Positions 1-8,820 of a stretch of 64,000 nt of DNA are shown here, in pieces. The notes below the pieces were generated by a model. It saw only the letters and a program-made list of their open reading frames with translations, was not told the origin of the DNA and did no database searches. The number at the start of each line of letters is the position of its first letter. Positions within the stretch are counted from its first letter, which is position 1. A program made the translations under genes and the position numbers. This DNA comes from Microvirga splendida (GTDB lineage Bacteria > Pseudomonadota > Alphaproteobacteria > Rhizobiales > Beijerinckiaceae): positions 62,001 through 126,000 of the forward strand of contig NZ_JAELXT010000003.1 in assembly GCF_016427565.1 (NCBI RefSeq). Reading direction: 5' to 3'.

Positions 1-11
1 TGCGCCTTTTC

Positions 12-218
12 ATGTTCACCTCCCAGGCCAAGGACGATCTTCACGCTTTTGCAGGTGATGAATCCGGCACCAAGCTCCCGGCCAAATACGCCCCCTGGGG
101 GCTGACCGGCACGCTGAACTCACGCGAGACCCCGCCGCACAAGTTCTCCCGCAAGGCCATCGAGCAGGCGGTTTCGACCGAGGGCTTCCAGCTCTGGCGG
201 ATGAAGCCCAAGGGCTGA
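12..218 (+). CDS. Conserved small hypothetical protein, possibly 5'-truncated
   Basis: A 68-residue reading frame from the ATG at 12. The frame stays open to the window edge (codons for R-L-F precede it), and the first two bases, TG, could be the tail of an ATG just outside the window. The true protein may therefore start four residues earlier. It is soluble-looking, has no signal peptide, and ends in a basic WRMKPKG tail. I recall similar short proteins in Methylobacteriaceae but cannot name a function. Confidence 0.55.
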   Translation: MFTSQAKDDLHAFAGDESGTKLPAKYAPWGLTGTLNSRETPPHKFSRKAIEQAVSTEGFQLWRMKPKG

Positions 219-343
219 CCGGAGCGACCCGCATTCAACCCTGGACGGCCGCGGCTCTTCGAGCGCATCCCGCCGAAATCCTGCCGTCCAGGCGCATGGC
301 CGACGGGGTGGCGACAAATCCGTACTTTCCCTGCGGGTCTTTC

Positions 344-372
344 TTGACACTGGGGGCGAACCTTCCCTATAT
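344..372 (+). promoter_or_regulatory. Sigma-70 promoter of the tRNA-Met gene
   Basis: A consensus -35 TTGACA (344-349) is followed after 17 bases by CTATAT (367-372), about 38 bases before the tRNA. Spacing and position fit a strong housekeeping promoter. Confidence 0.75.
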
Positions 373-409
373 CGCGCTTGCCTGACGCGGGGTCCGCCCC
401 GCTGCCTGG

Positions 410-486
410 GGCGGAGTAGCTCAGTTGGTCAGAGCAGAGGAATCATAATCCTTGTGTCGGGGGTTCAAATCCCTCCTCCGCTACCA
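410..486 (+). tRNA. tRNA-Met (anticodon CAT), elongator type
   Basis: The cloverleaf is complete. Acceptor GGCGGAG pairs with CTCCGCT, the D arm is GCTC/GAGC, the anticodon loop ATCATAA carries CAT, the T arm contains GGTTCAAAT, and CCA is encoded. The acceptor starts G-U rather than the C-A mismatch of initiator tRNA, so this is elongator tRNA-Met, although CAT could in principle be a lysidine-modified Ile2. It matches the typical rhizobial elongator tRNA-Met from memory. Confidence 0.95.
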
Positions 487-690
487 CCTATGACTTAAGT
501 GACTGAAATAGATAAAAAAATTTATGTTTTGGCCTCGTGAGTGGTAGCGCCTCCCGCACGGAACGCTCAATAACTTCTGTTGCCTGAGCAGGCGGTTGTG
601 TTGATTGCGAGCGTCTGCTTTTGATCCCAAGCAGAACTTCGTGCTTCCGAGAGGCTTTATTGGATCCGACGTCCAAAAGCTGTTCACGAC

Positions 691-1134
691 CTATTCGCCA
701 AGCCGGGAGCTTCCGCGGCGTCCGCTCCCGGATGCTGGACGGGTGACGCGTCTGCGGGTCTCTGCCTTCAGAAGCTTGCGGAATGTCGGGCATTCCAGAT
801 GCGACGGGGCTGGACATTCGGCCACGTGCCGAAGTGCATCCCGCAGCATCCGCAGGTCGAGCATCTGGCGCTGCAAATCATCCGCCTTTGCGTGCAACTG
901 ATCGCGGGGAATGTTGGGCCGGCCATCTTTGCCGAACATGCCCGCGATCTCGGTGAGGGAAAAGCCTGCCGTTTTTCCGAGCTCGATCAAGGACAGCTTC
1001 AAGAGGACGTCAGCATCGAATTGCCGCCGCAGCCCATGCCGGCTGATCGACCGGATCAAGCCGATCTCCTCATAGTAGCGTAGCGTCGAGGGCGGCACGC
1101 GTGATCGTTCGGCAACCTCTCCAATATCCATCAT
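691..1134 (-). CDS. MerR-family transcriptional regulator
   Basis: A 147-residue regulator. An N-terminal winged helix (MDIGEVAERSRVPPSTLRYY, then EEIGLI) is the MerR signature, and residues ~80-115 form the antiparallel coiled coil used for dimerisation. The C-terminal part has two cysteines (AECPAPSHLECP), spaced unlike the 2Fe-2S cluster of SoxR, so the ligand is unknown. I chose the ATG at 1134; the frame is open further upstream but that stretch lies over the operator and the divergent gene. It is divergent from the MFS exporter at 1208, with a MerR-type operator between them, so it most likely controls that exporter and itself. Confidence 0.85.
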   Translation of the reverse strand: MMDIGEVAERSRVPPSTLRYYEEIGLIRSISRHGLRRQFDADVLLKLSLIELGKTAGFSLTEIAGMFGKDGRPNIPRDQLHAKADDLQRQMLDLRMLRDALRHVAECPAPSHLECPTFRKLLKAETRRRVTRPASGSGRRGSSRLGE

Positions 1135-1142
1135 TCTTGTGC

Positions 1143-1173
1143 TTGACCTCAAGTTGACTTGAAGTCGTAGCCT
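1143..1173 (+). promoter_or_regulatory. MerR/SoxR-type operator-promoter for the exporter
   Basis: The imperfect dyad CCTCAAGTTGACTTGAAG (1147-1164) closely resembles the SoxR-class box CCTCAAGTTAACTTGAGG. It sits inside a promoter reading TTGACC (1143-1148), a 19-base spacer, then TAGCCT (1168-1173). The overlong 19-base spacer is the hallmark of promoters activated by MerR-type DNA distortion. The exporter ATG follows 34 bases after the -10. Confidence 0.7.
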
Positions 1174-1207
1174 CTCCCGAATCGTCAATTCGAGCAAGAG
1201 GCACGCT

Positions 1208-2581
1208 ATGACCATCACCACGATCTCGAGGCAGACACAGATCTGGCAGGACCCGCGCGCCATAGCGCTCCTGATGGCTGCGTCGCTCACCACGATGGCC
1301 AATGCCACGATCAGTCCCGCTCTCCCCGGGCTCGAGCGCCTGTTCGCGGATGATCCGAATGCCGCGATGCTGGTCCGACTGCTGGTGCCCGCACCCTCTC
1401 TCAGCGTAGCCATCTTCGCGCCATTCGCCGGCCTCGTTGCTGATTGGTACGGTCGGCGTCATATGCTTCTTGCCGGGGTCATCCTCTTCGTGATCGCTGG
1501 ATGCGCGGGGCTGTTCCTTCCCGACCTGCCCACCATTTTTGCCAGCCGTCTGATACTGGGGCTGGCCGTCGCCCTCATCATGACGGCGCAGACCGCGCTC
1601 ATCGGGGACTACTTCACTGGGGACAACCGGAGCGCATTGTCAGGACTTCAGATATCGGCCCGAAACTTCGGGGGGCTCGTGTTCATCTCGCTCGCCGGAT
1701 GGTTCGCTGCGGTCTCGCCGCGCCTGCCGTTTCTTATCTATGGAGTTGCCGCGGTCTTCCTGCCGCTGATGTGGAAGACCATCAAGGACACGTTACGGAC
1801 CTCGTTCAATTCGAGTCCCAAGCTGGACGACCGCTCCCTCAAACCTTCTTCGTGGGCCCTCGCCTTCACGTTGCTCGTGGTTCTTCAGGCCGTAACGAAC
1901 ATGGTCTTTTTCGTCATGCCGACTCAGTTGTCGTTCTTCTTCGCAGCGGCAGGCTATAGCAGCCCAGTGATGACGGGTTCAGCGCTCGGCATCCTGATGC
2001 TCTCGGGCGGCAGCCTCGCGCTGCTATACGGCCGAGTGCAGAGGGTCATCGGCTACGGCGGCATCTTTGCTCTGGGCTATGGTGCGATGGCGCTTGGTTT
2101 CGCGTTGCTGGCCCTTGCGGCGACGCCTCTGGCTTGGTTCGCGGCAGCCGCTGCCATCGGTGCAGGCTATGCCTTGGTCTCGCCGAGCTTCGTGACCCTT
2201 GCCTTGAGGCTTGCACCGCCCCAGCGGAGGGGAGCGGCCGGTGGCATCCTGACCGCTTCCGTGTTCATCGGTCAGTTCTGTTCGCCCCTTCTGAGTACAC
2301 CATTGATCGTGGCATACGGTTACGAGGAACTCTTCCAAATCACCTCATCGTTTGCCGCTGCGATGGCCGTTGCGGCGGTCTTGAAAGCCTCCGCGATGAG
2401 ACTTCAGGCGTTGAAGCGCGGAGTCCCAACGGTGGAGTGGCGTCATACGGCCGAACATGGGCCTGCTCCGGACGGGGCTGTAGGGAATGACGCCTTTGGC
2501 ACTAAGCTGACATTGCGCAATATTCAAATCTCAGCAAATGAACGCAAGCAGAACACAAAGGCTGGAGAGTGGGCGGATTGA
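1208..2581 (+). CDS. MFS transporter (DHA1-like drug/metabolite exporter)
   Basis: A 457-residue inner-membrane protein with about 12 hydrophobic segments. The loop 2-3 motif A is clear (GLVADWYGRRHML, residues ~77-89), and helix 5 carries the small-residue pattern of exporters. A hydrophilic tail of roughly 60 residues follows the last helix. The start has AAGAGG six bases upstream. Its promoter is the MerR-type operator next to the divergent regulator, so expression is probably induced by the regulator's ligand. The substrate is unknown; the arrangement suggests efflux of a toxic compound. Confidence 0.85.
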   Translation: MTITTISRQTQIWQDPRAIALLMAASLTTMANATISPALPGLERLFADDPNAAMLVRLLVPAPSLSVAIFAPFAGLVADWYGRRHMLLAGVILFVIAGCAGLFLPDLPTIFASRLILGLAVALIMTAQTALIGDYFTGDNRSALSGLQISARNFGGLVFISLAGWFAAVSPRLPFLIYGVAAVFLPLMWKTIKDTLRTSFNSSPKLDDRSLKPSSWALAFTLLVVLQAVTNMVFFVMPTQLSFFFAAAGYSSPVMTGSALGILMLSGGSLALLYGRVQRVIGYGGIFALGYGAMALGFALLALAATPLAWFAAAAAIGAGYALVSPSFVTLALRLAPPQRRGAAGGILTASVFIGQFCSPLLSTPLIVAYGYEELFQITSSFAAAMAVAAVLKASAMRLQALKRGVPTVEWRHTAEHGPAPDGAVGNDAFGTKLTLRNIQISANERKQNTKAGEWAD

Positions 2582-2638
2582 AGGTGTCAGTCCTCTGCAA
2601 CCACCTCAAATTCGCAATCCTGGAACCTTCGCAATCGA

Positions 2639-3694
2639 TCACGCCGCATTCGGCGTGGCGGCCGCGCGCAACAGCATGCCGAACAGATCGCGGGGTTCGT
2701 CGGGGTCGGCCAGGAGGTCGAGTTCGTCGGAGAGGCCCGTCTGCTCGATCTGGCGCTTCACGTAGCGCAGGGCCGAAAAATCCTCGATGGCGAAGCCCAC
2801 GGAATCGAAGAGGGTGATCTGGCGCTCGCCTTTGCGGCCGGGCTCAAGGCCGGCGATTACGCGCCACAGCTCATGGACCGGATAATCCGCCGGGAGCTGC
2901 TGGATCTCGCCTTCGATGCGTGTCTGCGGCGGATACTCCACAAAGATGTCGGAGCGCTTGAGGATGTCGGCGTGCAACTCGGTCTTGCCGGGGCAGTCGC
3001 CGCCGACCGCGTTGATGTGGAGCCCCGAGCCGACCATGTTGTCGGTGAGGATCGTGGCGTTCTGCTTGTCGGCCGTGACCGTCGTGACGATCTGGACGCC
3101 CTCCATGGCCTCCTCGATGGAGTCGCAGACGGTGATGCTAAAACCCATGCCGGCCAGATTGCGCACGCATTTCGTGCTGGCCGTGCGGTCGATGTCGTAG
3201 AGCCGCAAGGTATCGACCCCGAGGAGCGCCTTGAAGGCCAGAGCCTGGAACTCGGCCTGCGCGCCGTTGCCGATGATCGCCATGGCCTGCGCGCCCTTGG
3301 GTGCGAGGTGCTTGGCCGCGACCGCCGAGGTGGCGGCGGTGCGGAGCGCCGTGAGAATGGTCATCTCGGTCAGGAGCACGGGATAGCCGGTCGCCACATC
3401 GGCCAGCACGCCGAAGGCGGTGACGGTCTGGCGTCCCTCGCGGGTGTTCTTGGGGTGGCCGTTCACATATTTGAAGCCATAGACCTCGCCGTCGCTGGTC
3501 GGCATGAGCTCGATCACGCCCTCCCGGCTGTGCGAGGCCACCCGCGGGGTCTTGTCGAAGGATTCCCAGCGCCGGAAATCGGCTTCGATGCACTCCGACA
3601 ACTCCAGCAGGAAGCGCTCCACGCCAATCGTGAGGACGAGCTTCATCATGTTGTCGACGCTGACGAAGGGGACGACGTTCAGTTTCAGGTTCAT
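2639..3694 (-). CDS. ocd: Ornithine cyclodeaminase
   Basis: A 351-residue cytosolic enzyme of the ornithine cyclodeaminase/mu-crystallin family, which deaminates ornithine to proline with bound NAD. The sequence shows the substrate region RTAATSAVAAKHLAP, the Rossmann nucleotide motif IGNGAQAEFQ and the catalytic Asp region NAVGGDCPGKTEL. It follows the arginase gene with a gap of only 3 bases, so the two are co-transcribed and together convert arginine to ornithine to proline. The Lrp-type regulator at 4773 is the likely control. Confidence 0.92.
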   Translation of the reverse strand: MNLKLNVVPFVSVDNMMKLVLTIGVERFLLELSECIEADFRRWESFDKTPRVASHSREGVIELMPTSDGEVYGFKYVNGHPKNTREGRQTVTAFGVLADVATGYPVLLTEMTILTALRTAATSAVAAKHLAPKGAQAMAIIGNGAQAEFQALAFKALLGVDTLRLYDIDRTASTKCVRNLAGMGFSITVCDSIEEAMEGVQIVTTVTADKQNATILTDNMVGSGLHINAVGGDCPGKTELHADILKRSDIFVEYPPQTRIEGEIQQLPADYPVHELWRVIAGLEPGRKGERQITLFDSVGFAIEDFSALRYVKRQIEQTGLSDELDLLADPDEPRDLFGMLLRAAATPNAA

Positions 3695-3697
3695 GGT

Positions 3698-4648
3698 TCA
3701 GTGCGCTTTCGGCGTGTGACGGTAGCTCTGGGTCGGGCGGTCGAGCACGCGCCGGCCCATGAGGCTCGAGACGAGGTCGACCATCAGAAGGGCCGTGCGT
3801 CCGCGGTCGTCGAGGAAGGGGTTGAGTTCGACCAGATCGATGCTCCGCACGAGGCCGCTGTCGTGAAGCATTTCCATGATGAGATGGGCCTCGCGGAAGG
3901 TGGCGCCGCCGGGAACGGTGGTGCCGACGCCGGGTGCAATGCCCGGATCGAGGAAGTCCACGTCGAGGCTCACGTGGAGAATGCCGTCGGCGGCGGCCAC
4001 GCGCTTGAGGAAGGCGTCGAGGAGAGGTGCGACGCCGTTCTCGTCGATGGCCCGCATGTCGTGAACCGTCACGCCGGCCGTGGCGAGAGCGGACCGTTCC
4101 GCCGGGTCGACGCTGCGGATGCCCATCATGCAGACGTTCTGCGGATTGAGCGGGTTGGTAACATCCGGGAAGTAGCCCTCGAAGCCTTTCAGGCCCGTCG
4201 CATAGGCCATCGGCACCCCATGGAGGTTGCCGCTCGTCGTGCTCTCGAGGGTGTGGAAATCCGGGTGGGAATCGAGCCAGAGCACAAAGAACTCGCGGCC
4301 TTCCTTGGCGGCCCGGCGGGCCAGCCCCGTCATGGAGCCGGCGGACAGGCTGTGATCGCCGCCGATGAAGATCGGCATGCCGTCGCCGCCCGCCTGGTAG
4401 GCTGCCTCCGCGATGGATTCGGTCCAGGCCACCGTTTCGGGAAGCGCCTTGATGGCGTCGTTCGGGTGGCGCACTTCGCGCATGGGCGCAGGCGCGATGT
4501 TGCCGCGGTCCTCGACCGCATAGCCGAGATTGCGCAGCTCCGTGAGCAACCCGGCCGTCCGGAAGGCGCTGGGACCCATGTCGCAGCCGAGCCGGCCGGC
4601 GCCCTCTTGCACGGGGATCCCGAGCACGATGCACGTCGTCGAAGCCAT
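3698..4648 (-). CDS. rocF: Arginase
   Basis: A 316-residue member of the ureohydrolase family. All Mn-binding signatures are present: [18 protein letters not shown] (the DxHxD motif) and [14 protein letters not shown] (DxDxxDP). Arginase, rather than agmatinase, fits the length and the coupled ornithine cyclodeaminase immediately downstream. It produces ornithine and urea in the cytosol. The gene is divergent from an Lrp/AsnC regulator across a 124-base intergenic region, the usual arrangement for substrate-responsive control of arginine catabolism. Confidence 0.93.
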   Translation of the reverse strand: MASTTCIVLGIPVQEGAGRLGCDMGPSAFRTAGLLTELRNLGYAVEDRGNIAPAPMREVRHPNDAIKALPETVAWTESIAEAAYQAGGDGMPIFIGGDHSLSAGSMTGLARRAAKEGREFFVLWLDSHPDFHTLESTTSGNLHGVPMAYATGLKGFEGYFPDVTNPLNPQNVCMMGIRSVDPAERSALATAGVTVHDMRAIDENGVAPLLDAFLKRVAAADGILHVSLDVDFLDPGIAPGVGTTVPGGATFREAHLIMEMLHDSGLVRSIDLVELNPFLDDRGRTALLMVDLVSSLMGRRVLDRPTQSYRHTPKAH

Positions 4649-4709
4649 TCATCTCTCCTTATCTCGCCGTCAAGCTACCGGATCTCCTTGGCATAATGAA
4701 CAAGGTACT

Positions 4710-4737
4710 TTGACAAAAAGCGCAGAGCTTGTAATCA
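4710..4737 (+). promoter_or_regulatory. Candidate sigma-70 promoter of the Lrp-type regulator
   Basis: TTGACA at 4710-4715 and TAATCA at 4732-4737 with a 16-base spacer lie 35 bases before the regulator ATG. Any Lrp operator for the divergent arginase gene should fall in the same 124-base gap. Confidence 0.4.
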
Positions 4738-4772
4738 TTCTGGTAAGTTCGGCTAATCACAATGGCACATTG

Positions 4773-5210
4773 ATGGACGATCTCGACCAGCGCTTGATCA
4801 CGCTCCTGCGGCACAACGGGCGGCGGAGCGTCTCGGACCTTGCGATTGCGCTCGGCGCCTCCCGCGCGACGGTCCGGTCCCGGATGGAGCGCCTGGAACG
4901 CTCCGGCGACATCGTCGGCTACACGGTGATCCTCCGGGCCGATGCCGTGGCGTTGCCCGTGCGTGGGATCATGCTGATCGAGGTGGAGGGCAGGGCCGGC
5001 GACCGAGTGGTGGATGCGCTTGGCGGCTTTCCGGAGGTGAGCGCCATTCACACCACCAACGGCAAGTGGGATCTCATCGTTGAACTCGGCGCCAGCAGCC
5101 TCTCGGATTTCGACGCCATCCTGCGGCGGGTGCGCCTGATCCCGGGCGTGATCGCGTCGGAAACCAATCTCCTGCTGGCAACGCCCCGCAGTACCCGGGC
5201 CAAGCTCTAG
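4773..5210 (+). CDS. Lrp/AsnC-family transcriptional regulator
   Basis: A 145-residue regulator. The N-terminal helix-turn-helix (MDDLDQRLITLLRHNGRRSV, then SDLAIALGASRATVRSRMERL) is followed by the RAM/ACT-like effector domain, including the HTTNGKWDLIVEL strand. The ATG at 4773 places the MDxLDxxL motif at the extreme N-terminus as usual, so upstream in-frame codons are not part of the protein. It is divergent from arginase and ornithine cyclodeaminase, so it probably senses arginine or ornithine and activates them. Confidence 0.9.
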   Translation: MDDLDQRLITLLRHNGRRSVSDLAIALGASRATVRSRMERLERSGDIVGYTVILRADAVALPVRGIMLIEVEGRAGDRVVDALGGFPEVSAIHTTNGKWDLIVELGASSLSDFDAILRRVRLIPGVIASETNLLLATPRSTRAKL

Positions 5211-5291
5211 GAGCGCCTCCGCAAGAGCTCTTGGGGCTGGCGCGTCCGTCGTCATTCGCTACAGTGCGGGTTGTTCTCAAGAGGGCCGTTC

Positions 5292-5684
5292 ATGTCCAAG
5301 GAAGTCGTCGAGGTTCCCATCCTGTCCGAAGGCGTGCGGAAGGCAGGTGTGCCGCTGTCCATGGTGACGAAGGCGAACGGGTTCGTGTTCGTGTCGGGAA
5401 CGCCGCCGTTCAACATGGAGAGCGGCGGTTTTGTGAAGGGCGACATCGAGGTGCAGACGGAGGCGTGCCTCCGTGCGCTTCAGCACTGCCTGGAGAGTGC
5501 CGGCACCTCGCTCGACAAAGTGGTCATGGTGCGCATCTATGCGGCCAATGCCGGGTTCTACGGCGCCATCAACCGCGTCTATGCGCGCTATTTTCCGGTG
5601 AACCCGCCCTCGCGGACCTTCGTGCCGGTCGCGTCCTGGCCCATGGAGTTCGACATCGAGATCGAGTGCGTCGCAGTGGCGTGA
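5292..5684 (+). CDS. RidA/YjgF-family enamine/imine deaminase
   Basis: A 130-residue protein of the Rid family, trimeric enzymes that hydrolyse reactive imines released by PLP and amino-acid-degrading enzymes. It keeps the family pattern VSGTPPFN in the first third, an RIYAANAGFYGAINRVYARYF helix-strand core and the PSRTFVPV segment with the conserved Arg that binds the substrate carboxylate. The ATG at 5292 has GAGGG about 8 bases upstream. Its place beside ornithine cyclodeaminase, whose chemistry passes through a cyclic imine, fits a clean-up role. Confidence 0.85.
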   Translation: MSKEVVEVPILSEGVRKAGVPLSMVTKANGFVFVSGTPPFNMESGGFVKGDIEVQTEACLRALQHCLESAGTSLDKVVMVRIYAANAGFYGAINRVYARYFPVNPPSRTFVPVASWPMEFDIEIECVAVA

Positions 5685-5715
5685 CCCTCTTGGTCGAACG
5701 CTCGGCTAAGCCATC

Positions 5716-7233
5716 TCAGGCGGCCGCATTCGGAAGCGATGCCCGGGACGGGACGAGATCCTCCTCGCCCGGGCTGCGAATGGCATTGCGACCTGCGGCC
5801 TTCGCCCGATAGAGGGCCTGGTCGGCGGCCTCGAGAAGGGTGTTCCTCTCGCTCCCGCGGGACGGCTGCGCCGAGGCGACACCGATGCTGACTGTTACGA
5901 TGTGGTAAGGGCTGCCGTCGTGCACGATCGCCATCGCGGTGATGGTCTGACGAATGCTGTCTGCAATCCTCATGGCGCCGGTCAGATCCGTCTCGGGCAG
6001 GATGACGGCGAACTCCTCGCCGCCATAGCGGGCCGCGATGTCCCTCGGGCGCCGGATGCTGGCGTCGAGGGTGCCGGCAATCGCGCGCAGAACCTCATCC
6101 CCGCGGCCATGTCCGTAGCGGTCGTTGAAGCTCTTGAAGTAGTCGGCGTCGATGGAAAGTAGCGACAGGGCGGAGCCCGAGCGGACGGCCTGACGCCATT
6201 CCCGCTCGAAGGTCTCGCGGAACGCGCGGCGGTTCGGCAGGCCCGTCAGGTCGTCGGTTCTGGCAATTCGCCGGAGCTTGGTCTCGGCTCTCGTGCGGCG
6301 CTTCAACTCCCGCTGGAAGAGGAAGGTCAAGCCGACCACGGCGCAGCAGAGCACCAGCGTCACGAGGCTGAGGACAAGAGCTTTTCTCTCCCAGGCGGCG
6401 AAAACCTCGTCCATCGACAGCGCCACGGTGAGCACGAGAGGGTACTTCTCCAACCTGCCGAAGGAGATGATGCGGTGCACGCCATCGATAGGGGACACCG
6501 AGTCGAAGGTGCCGAACTTCTCCTGCAGGAGCCGCTGGACATGAGGAGAGCCGCCCAGGTCCTGGTTGATCTGGCTCTCGTCGAAGGGATAGCGTGTCAG
6601 CAGGACGCCATCGCTTCGGAAGAGATTGATGGCTCCATGCTGGCCGAGGCTCAGGTGCTCGAACCGCTGATTGATGGTGTTCAGGGCAATCGACCCGATG
6701 GCCACCCCGGCGAAACTGCCGTCGGCATCGGAGAGCCTCCGGCTGATCCCGAGGGTGAGATCGCCAGGGGGAGCTTTGCTCCGGTAGGGGCGGCTCACGT
6801 ACAGGCCGAGGAGATGCGTGTTCTTGTGAGCCGTGAAGTACTCGCGGTCCGAGACGTTGAGCGAGCGCGAGGCGATCACCGGCCCTGCATCGGCAATCAG
6901 GTTACCGTCTCTGTCCACGAGCAGGAGCGCTGCCATGAAGTTTGCCGAAGCCGCGCGGTCGAACAGCATCCGGTATTGGAGGTCGGGGGACAATTGATGG
7001 GAGCTGAGGTGGCTCAGGCCCTCCATGGCTCCCTTCAATGATAGATCGAGCAGCTGAAGATTGTTGTCGAGGTCGCGGGCGATCGTGGTTAATACGTTCC
7101 TGGAGGACTTCTCGGCCTCCTGCCAGGTGCCGAGCCGATCCATCCAGAGCGTATGGGCGGAAATCCCAAGGATGCCGAGGGCGATCACGCCTGCGATCAG
7201 GTGCAAATAGACTTCCGATAACAGGCGCTTCAT
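5716..7233 (-). CDS. Membrane-bound diguanylate cyclase
   Basis: A 505-residue protein. A first transmembrane helix (~7-27) and a second (~280-305) enclose a periplasmic PDC/Cache-like sensor domain (SDREYFTAHK, YRSKAPPGDLTLGISR). The GGDEF domain follows with active-site motif GGEEF at 404-408 and a product-inhibition I-site RPRD at 395-398, so it should make c-di-GMP and be feedback-inhibited. The ATG at 7233 is preferred over a TTG four codons upstream. In the same window, Alg44 at 16694 carries a c-di-GMP-binding PilZ domain, so this cyclase is a possible but unproven input to the polysaccharide locus. Confidence 0.92.
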   Translation of the reverse strand: MKRLLSEVYLHLIAGVIALGILGISAHTLWMDRLGTWQEAEKSSRNVLTTIARDLDNNLQLLDLSLKGAMEGLSHLSSHQLSPDLQYRMLFDRAASANFMAALLLVDRDGNLIADAGPVIASRSLNVSDREYFTAHKNTHLLGLYVSRPYRSKAPPGDLTLGISRRLSDADGSFAGVAIGSIALNTINQRFEHLSLGQHGAINLFRSDGVLLTRYPFDESQINQDLGGSPHVQRLLQEKFGTFDSVSPIDGVHRIISFGRLEKYPLVLTVALSMDEVFAAWERKALVLSLVTLVLCCAVVGLTFLFQRELKRRTRAETKLRRIARTDDLTGLPNRRAFRETFEREWRQAVRSGSALSLLSIDADYFKSFNDRYGHGRGDEVLRAIAGTLDASIRRPRDIAARYGGEEFAVILPETDLTGAMRIADSIRQTITAMAIVHDGSPYHIVTVSIGVASAQPSRGSERNTLLEAADQALYRAKAAGRNAIRSPGEEDLVPSRASLPNAAA

Positions 7234-7489
7234 TCGGCAGCACAACGATCTTGTTTGAATTTATTCTATAGGGAAGACCATGGAATGAGCCAACAGAAAT
7301 GTTGCCGATAGGATAATTGCCGCTGGTCTCCTGTGGAGACTGATTTTGTCTTGCAAAGAGAACTGGGTGCCTCTAGGGCATAGCCCAATGTATAATTTGT
7401 TATATTGTTAGATATTTAACCTGACGTTGGCAGATCTGCGTCTACTTTGCCGCTCAATCTGCGAAATCCGCCAAGGCAGGAGGGCAGCT

Positions 7490-7714
7490 ATGTTCGGTCC
7501 TTCGCAGTCTCACAGAATCTGGCGCATGATGAACGCCTTGATCGATGCTCGACCGGAATGGGCCGATCAGGACGTCTTCGAGGCGGATCGTGAAAAGATC
7601 CTTCGGTATGGGACCTCCATCGGGCTCAGCGTGGAGGAACTTCTCCGGGTGACGGAACCGGATGTCATCCTCGGCCTCTGGACCGCAGCCGAGGCCGCGC
7701 AGGCCGAGGATTGA
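7490..7714 (+). CDS. Small hypothetical protein
   Basis: A 74-residue protein whose start is supported by a strong ribosome site (AGGAGGG, 5-6 bases before the ATG). It is acidic at the C-terminus (AAEAAQAED) and predicted helical, with no membrane segment, signal peptide or recognisable motif. It stands alone on the plus strand between the diguanylate cyclase and the TerC gene. Function unknown. Confidence 0.6.
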   Translation: MFGPSQSHRIWRMMNALIDARPEWADQDVFEADREKILRYGTSIGLSVEELLRVTEPDVILGLWTAAEAAQAED

Positions 7715-7774
7715 GCAGCCTGAGACGGTATGGATCGGGCGCGGCATGAAGGCTGCCGCGCCCGGTCGTTCCCA

Positions 7775-8510
7775 TTACCGGACTTTCTTGGTGCGCCGCG
7801 AGAGCATGTTGAGGGCCTCGATGAGGGCCGAGAATGCCATCGCGGCGTAGATGTACCCTTTCGGCACATGAGCGCCAAAGCCTTCTGCAATCAGCACCAT
7901 GCCGATCATGAGGAGGAAGCCGAGCGCGAGCATGACGACCGTCGGGTTCGCCTGGATGAAGCGCGCCAGCGGATTGGCTGCCAGCAGCATGACCGTCACA
8001 GCCACCAGAACCGCAATCACCATGATCGGCACATGATCCGTCATGCCGACGGCTGTAATGATGCTGTCGATGGAGAACACGAGGTCCAGCAGCAGGATCT
8101 GGACGATGGCGGAGGCGAAGCTCATCTGAGCCTTCTCGCCCTCGAAGAGATCCGGGCCGGGATCGGGATCCACATGGTGGTGGATCTCCTTGGTGGCCTT
8201 CCAGACCAGGAACAGGCCGCCTGCGATCAGGATTAGGTCACGCCACGAGAAGCCATGGCCGAATGCGGTAAAGAGCGGCTCGGTCAGCTGAACGATGATG
8301 GCGATAGTCCCAAGCAGACCCAGACGAAGAACAAGAGCCAGCCCAATGCCGATGCGCCGGGCTCTGGCCTGCTGATGAGCAGGCAGCTTGTTGGTCAGGA
8401 TCGAGATGAAGATGAGATTGTCGATCCCAAGCACCACTTCCATGACGATGAGAGTCGCCAGGGCAGCCCATGCTGCTGGGTCCGCTGCAAGCGCAAATAG
8501 CTGGTCCATG
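7775..8510 (-). CDS. TerC-family integral membrane protein
   Basis: A 245-residue inner-membrane protein with about seven hydrophobic helices. Two conserved acidic helix motifs mark the TerC/YgdQ family: [16 protein letters not shown] near the N-terminus and [17 protein letters not shown] in the middle. A His/Asp-rich cytoplasmic loop ([18 protein letters not shown]) lies between the halves. Family members are linked to metal (Mn) export and metal-loading of exported proteins. The ATG at 8510 is preceded by a GGAAG ribosome site. I looked for a yybP-ykoY riboswitch upstream and did not find a convincing one. Confidence 0.88.
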
Positions 8511-8820
8511 AAGCCTTCCCGTAATTGCGACCTCTTATTTCGGTTATTGTAGAGCTTGGACAAGGGCTAAGCCCTTTTTCCCACCGGTTTTGCATCACGA
8601 ATGGCCGTGTCAGTGACCTTGAGGACTGGAATCTTGAAAGGCGCACACCGCCAAGCTCAGATGCTGACCAGAGGGTTATATTTCTGAAATATTTGATCTA
8701 TTCGAGTTGAAAGCCTGCATCTCACGGCGATGTGCTCATGTGGCTCCTGAATAAGGATGCGCCCGTGGAACCGGCAATGGCGGCACAAGCGTTCCTCTGT
8801 GACAAGAATGGAGTTGTGTG
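8511..8820. other. Intergenic region without a recognised gene
   Basis: About 310 bases between the divergent TerC gene and the proline-rich secreted protein gene. It is AT-richer around 8670-8710 and must hold both promoters. A GGAAC at 8767 and CGTT at 8790 resemble EcfG boxes but are 18 bases apart, outside the usual 16-17. Confidence 0.5.

Noticed and set aside
410..2600. Genomic island integrated at tRNA-Met
   Set aside because: The MerR/MFS pair next to the tRNA is suggestive, but I found no integrase and no repeated tRNA 3' end.
2873..4696. A 607-codon open frame antisense to arginase and ornithine cyclodeaminase
   Set aside because: Opposite-strand shadow of two clear enzymes in high-GC DNA; composition is rich in His, Asp, Arg and Glu and no domain is visible.
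8511..8600. Possible yybP-ykoY manganese riboswitch upstream of the TerC gene
   Set aside because: TerC-family genes often have one, but the conserved loop sequences are not found here.
8767..8793. GGAAC and CGTT boxes resembling an EcfG promoter before the proline-rich secreted protein
   Set aside because: The spacer is 18 bases, outside the usual 16-17, and the protein is not a known member of that regulon.
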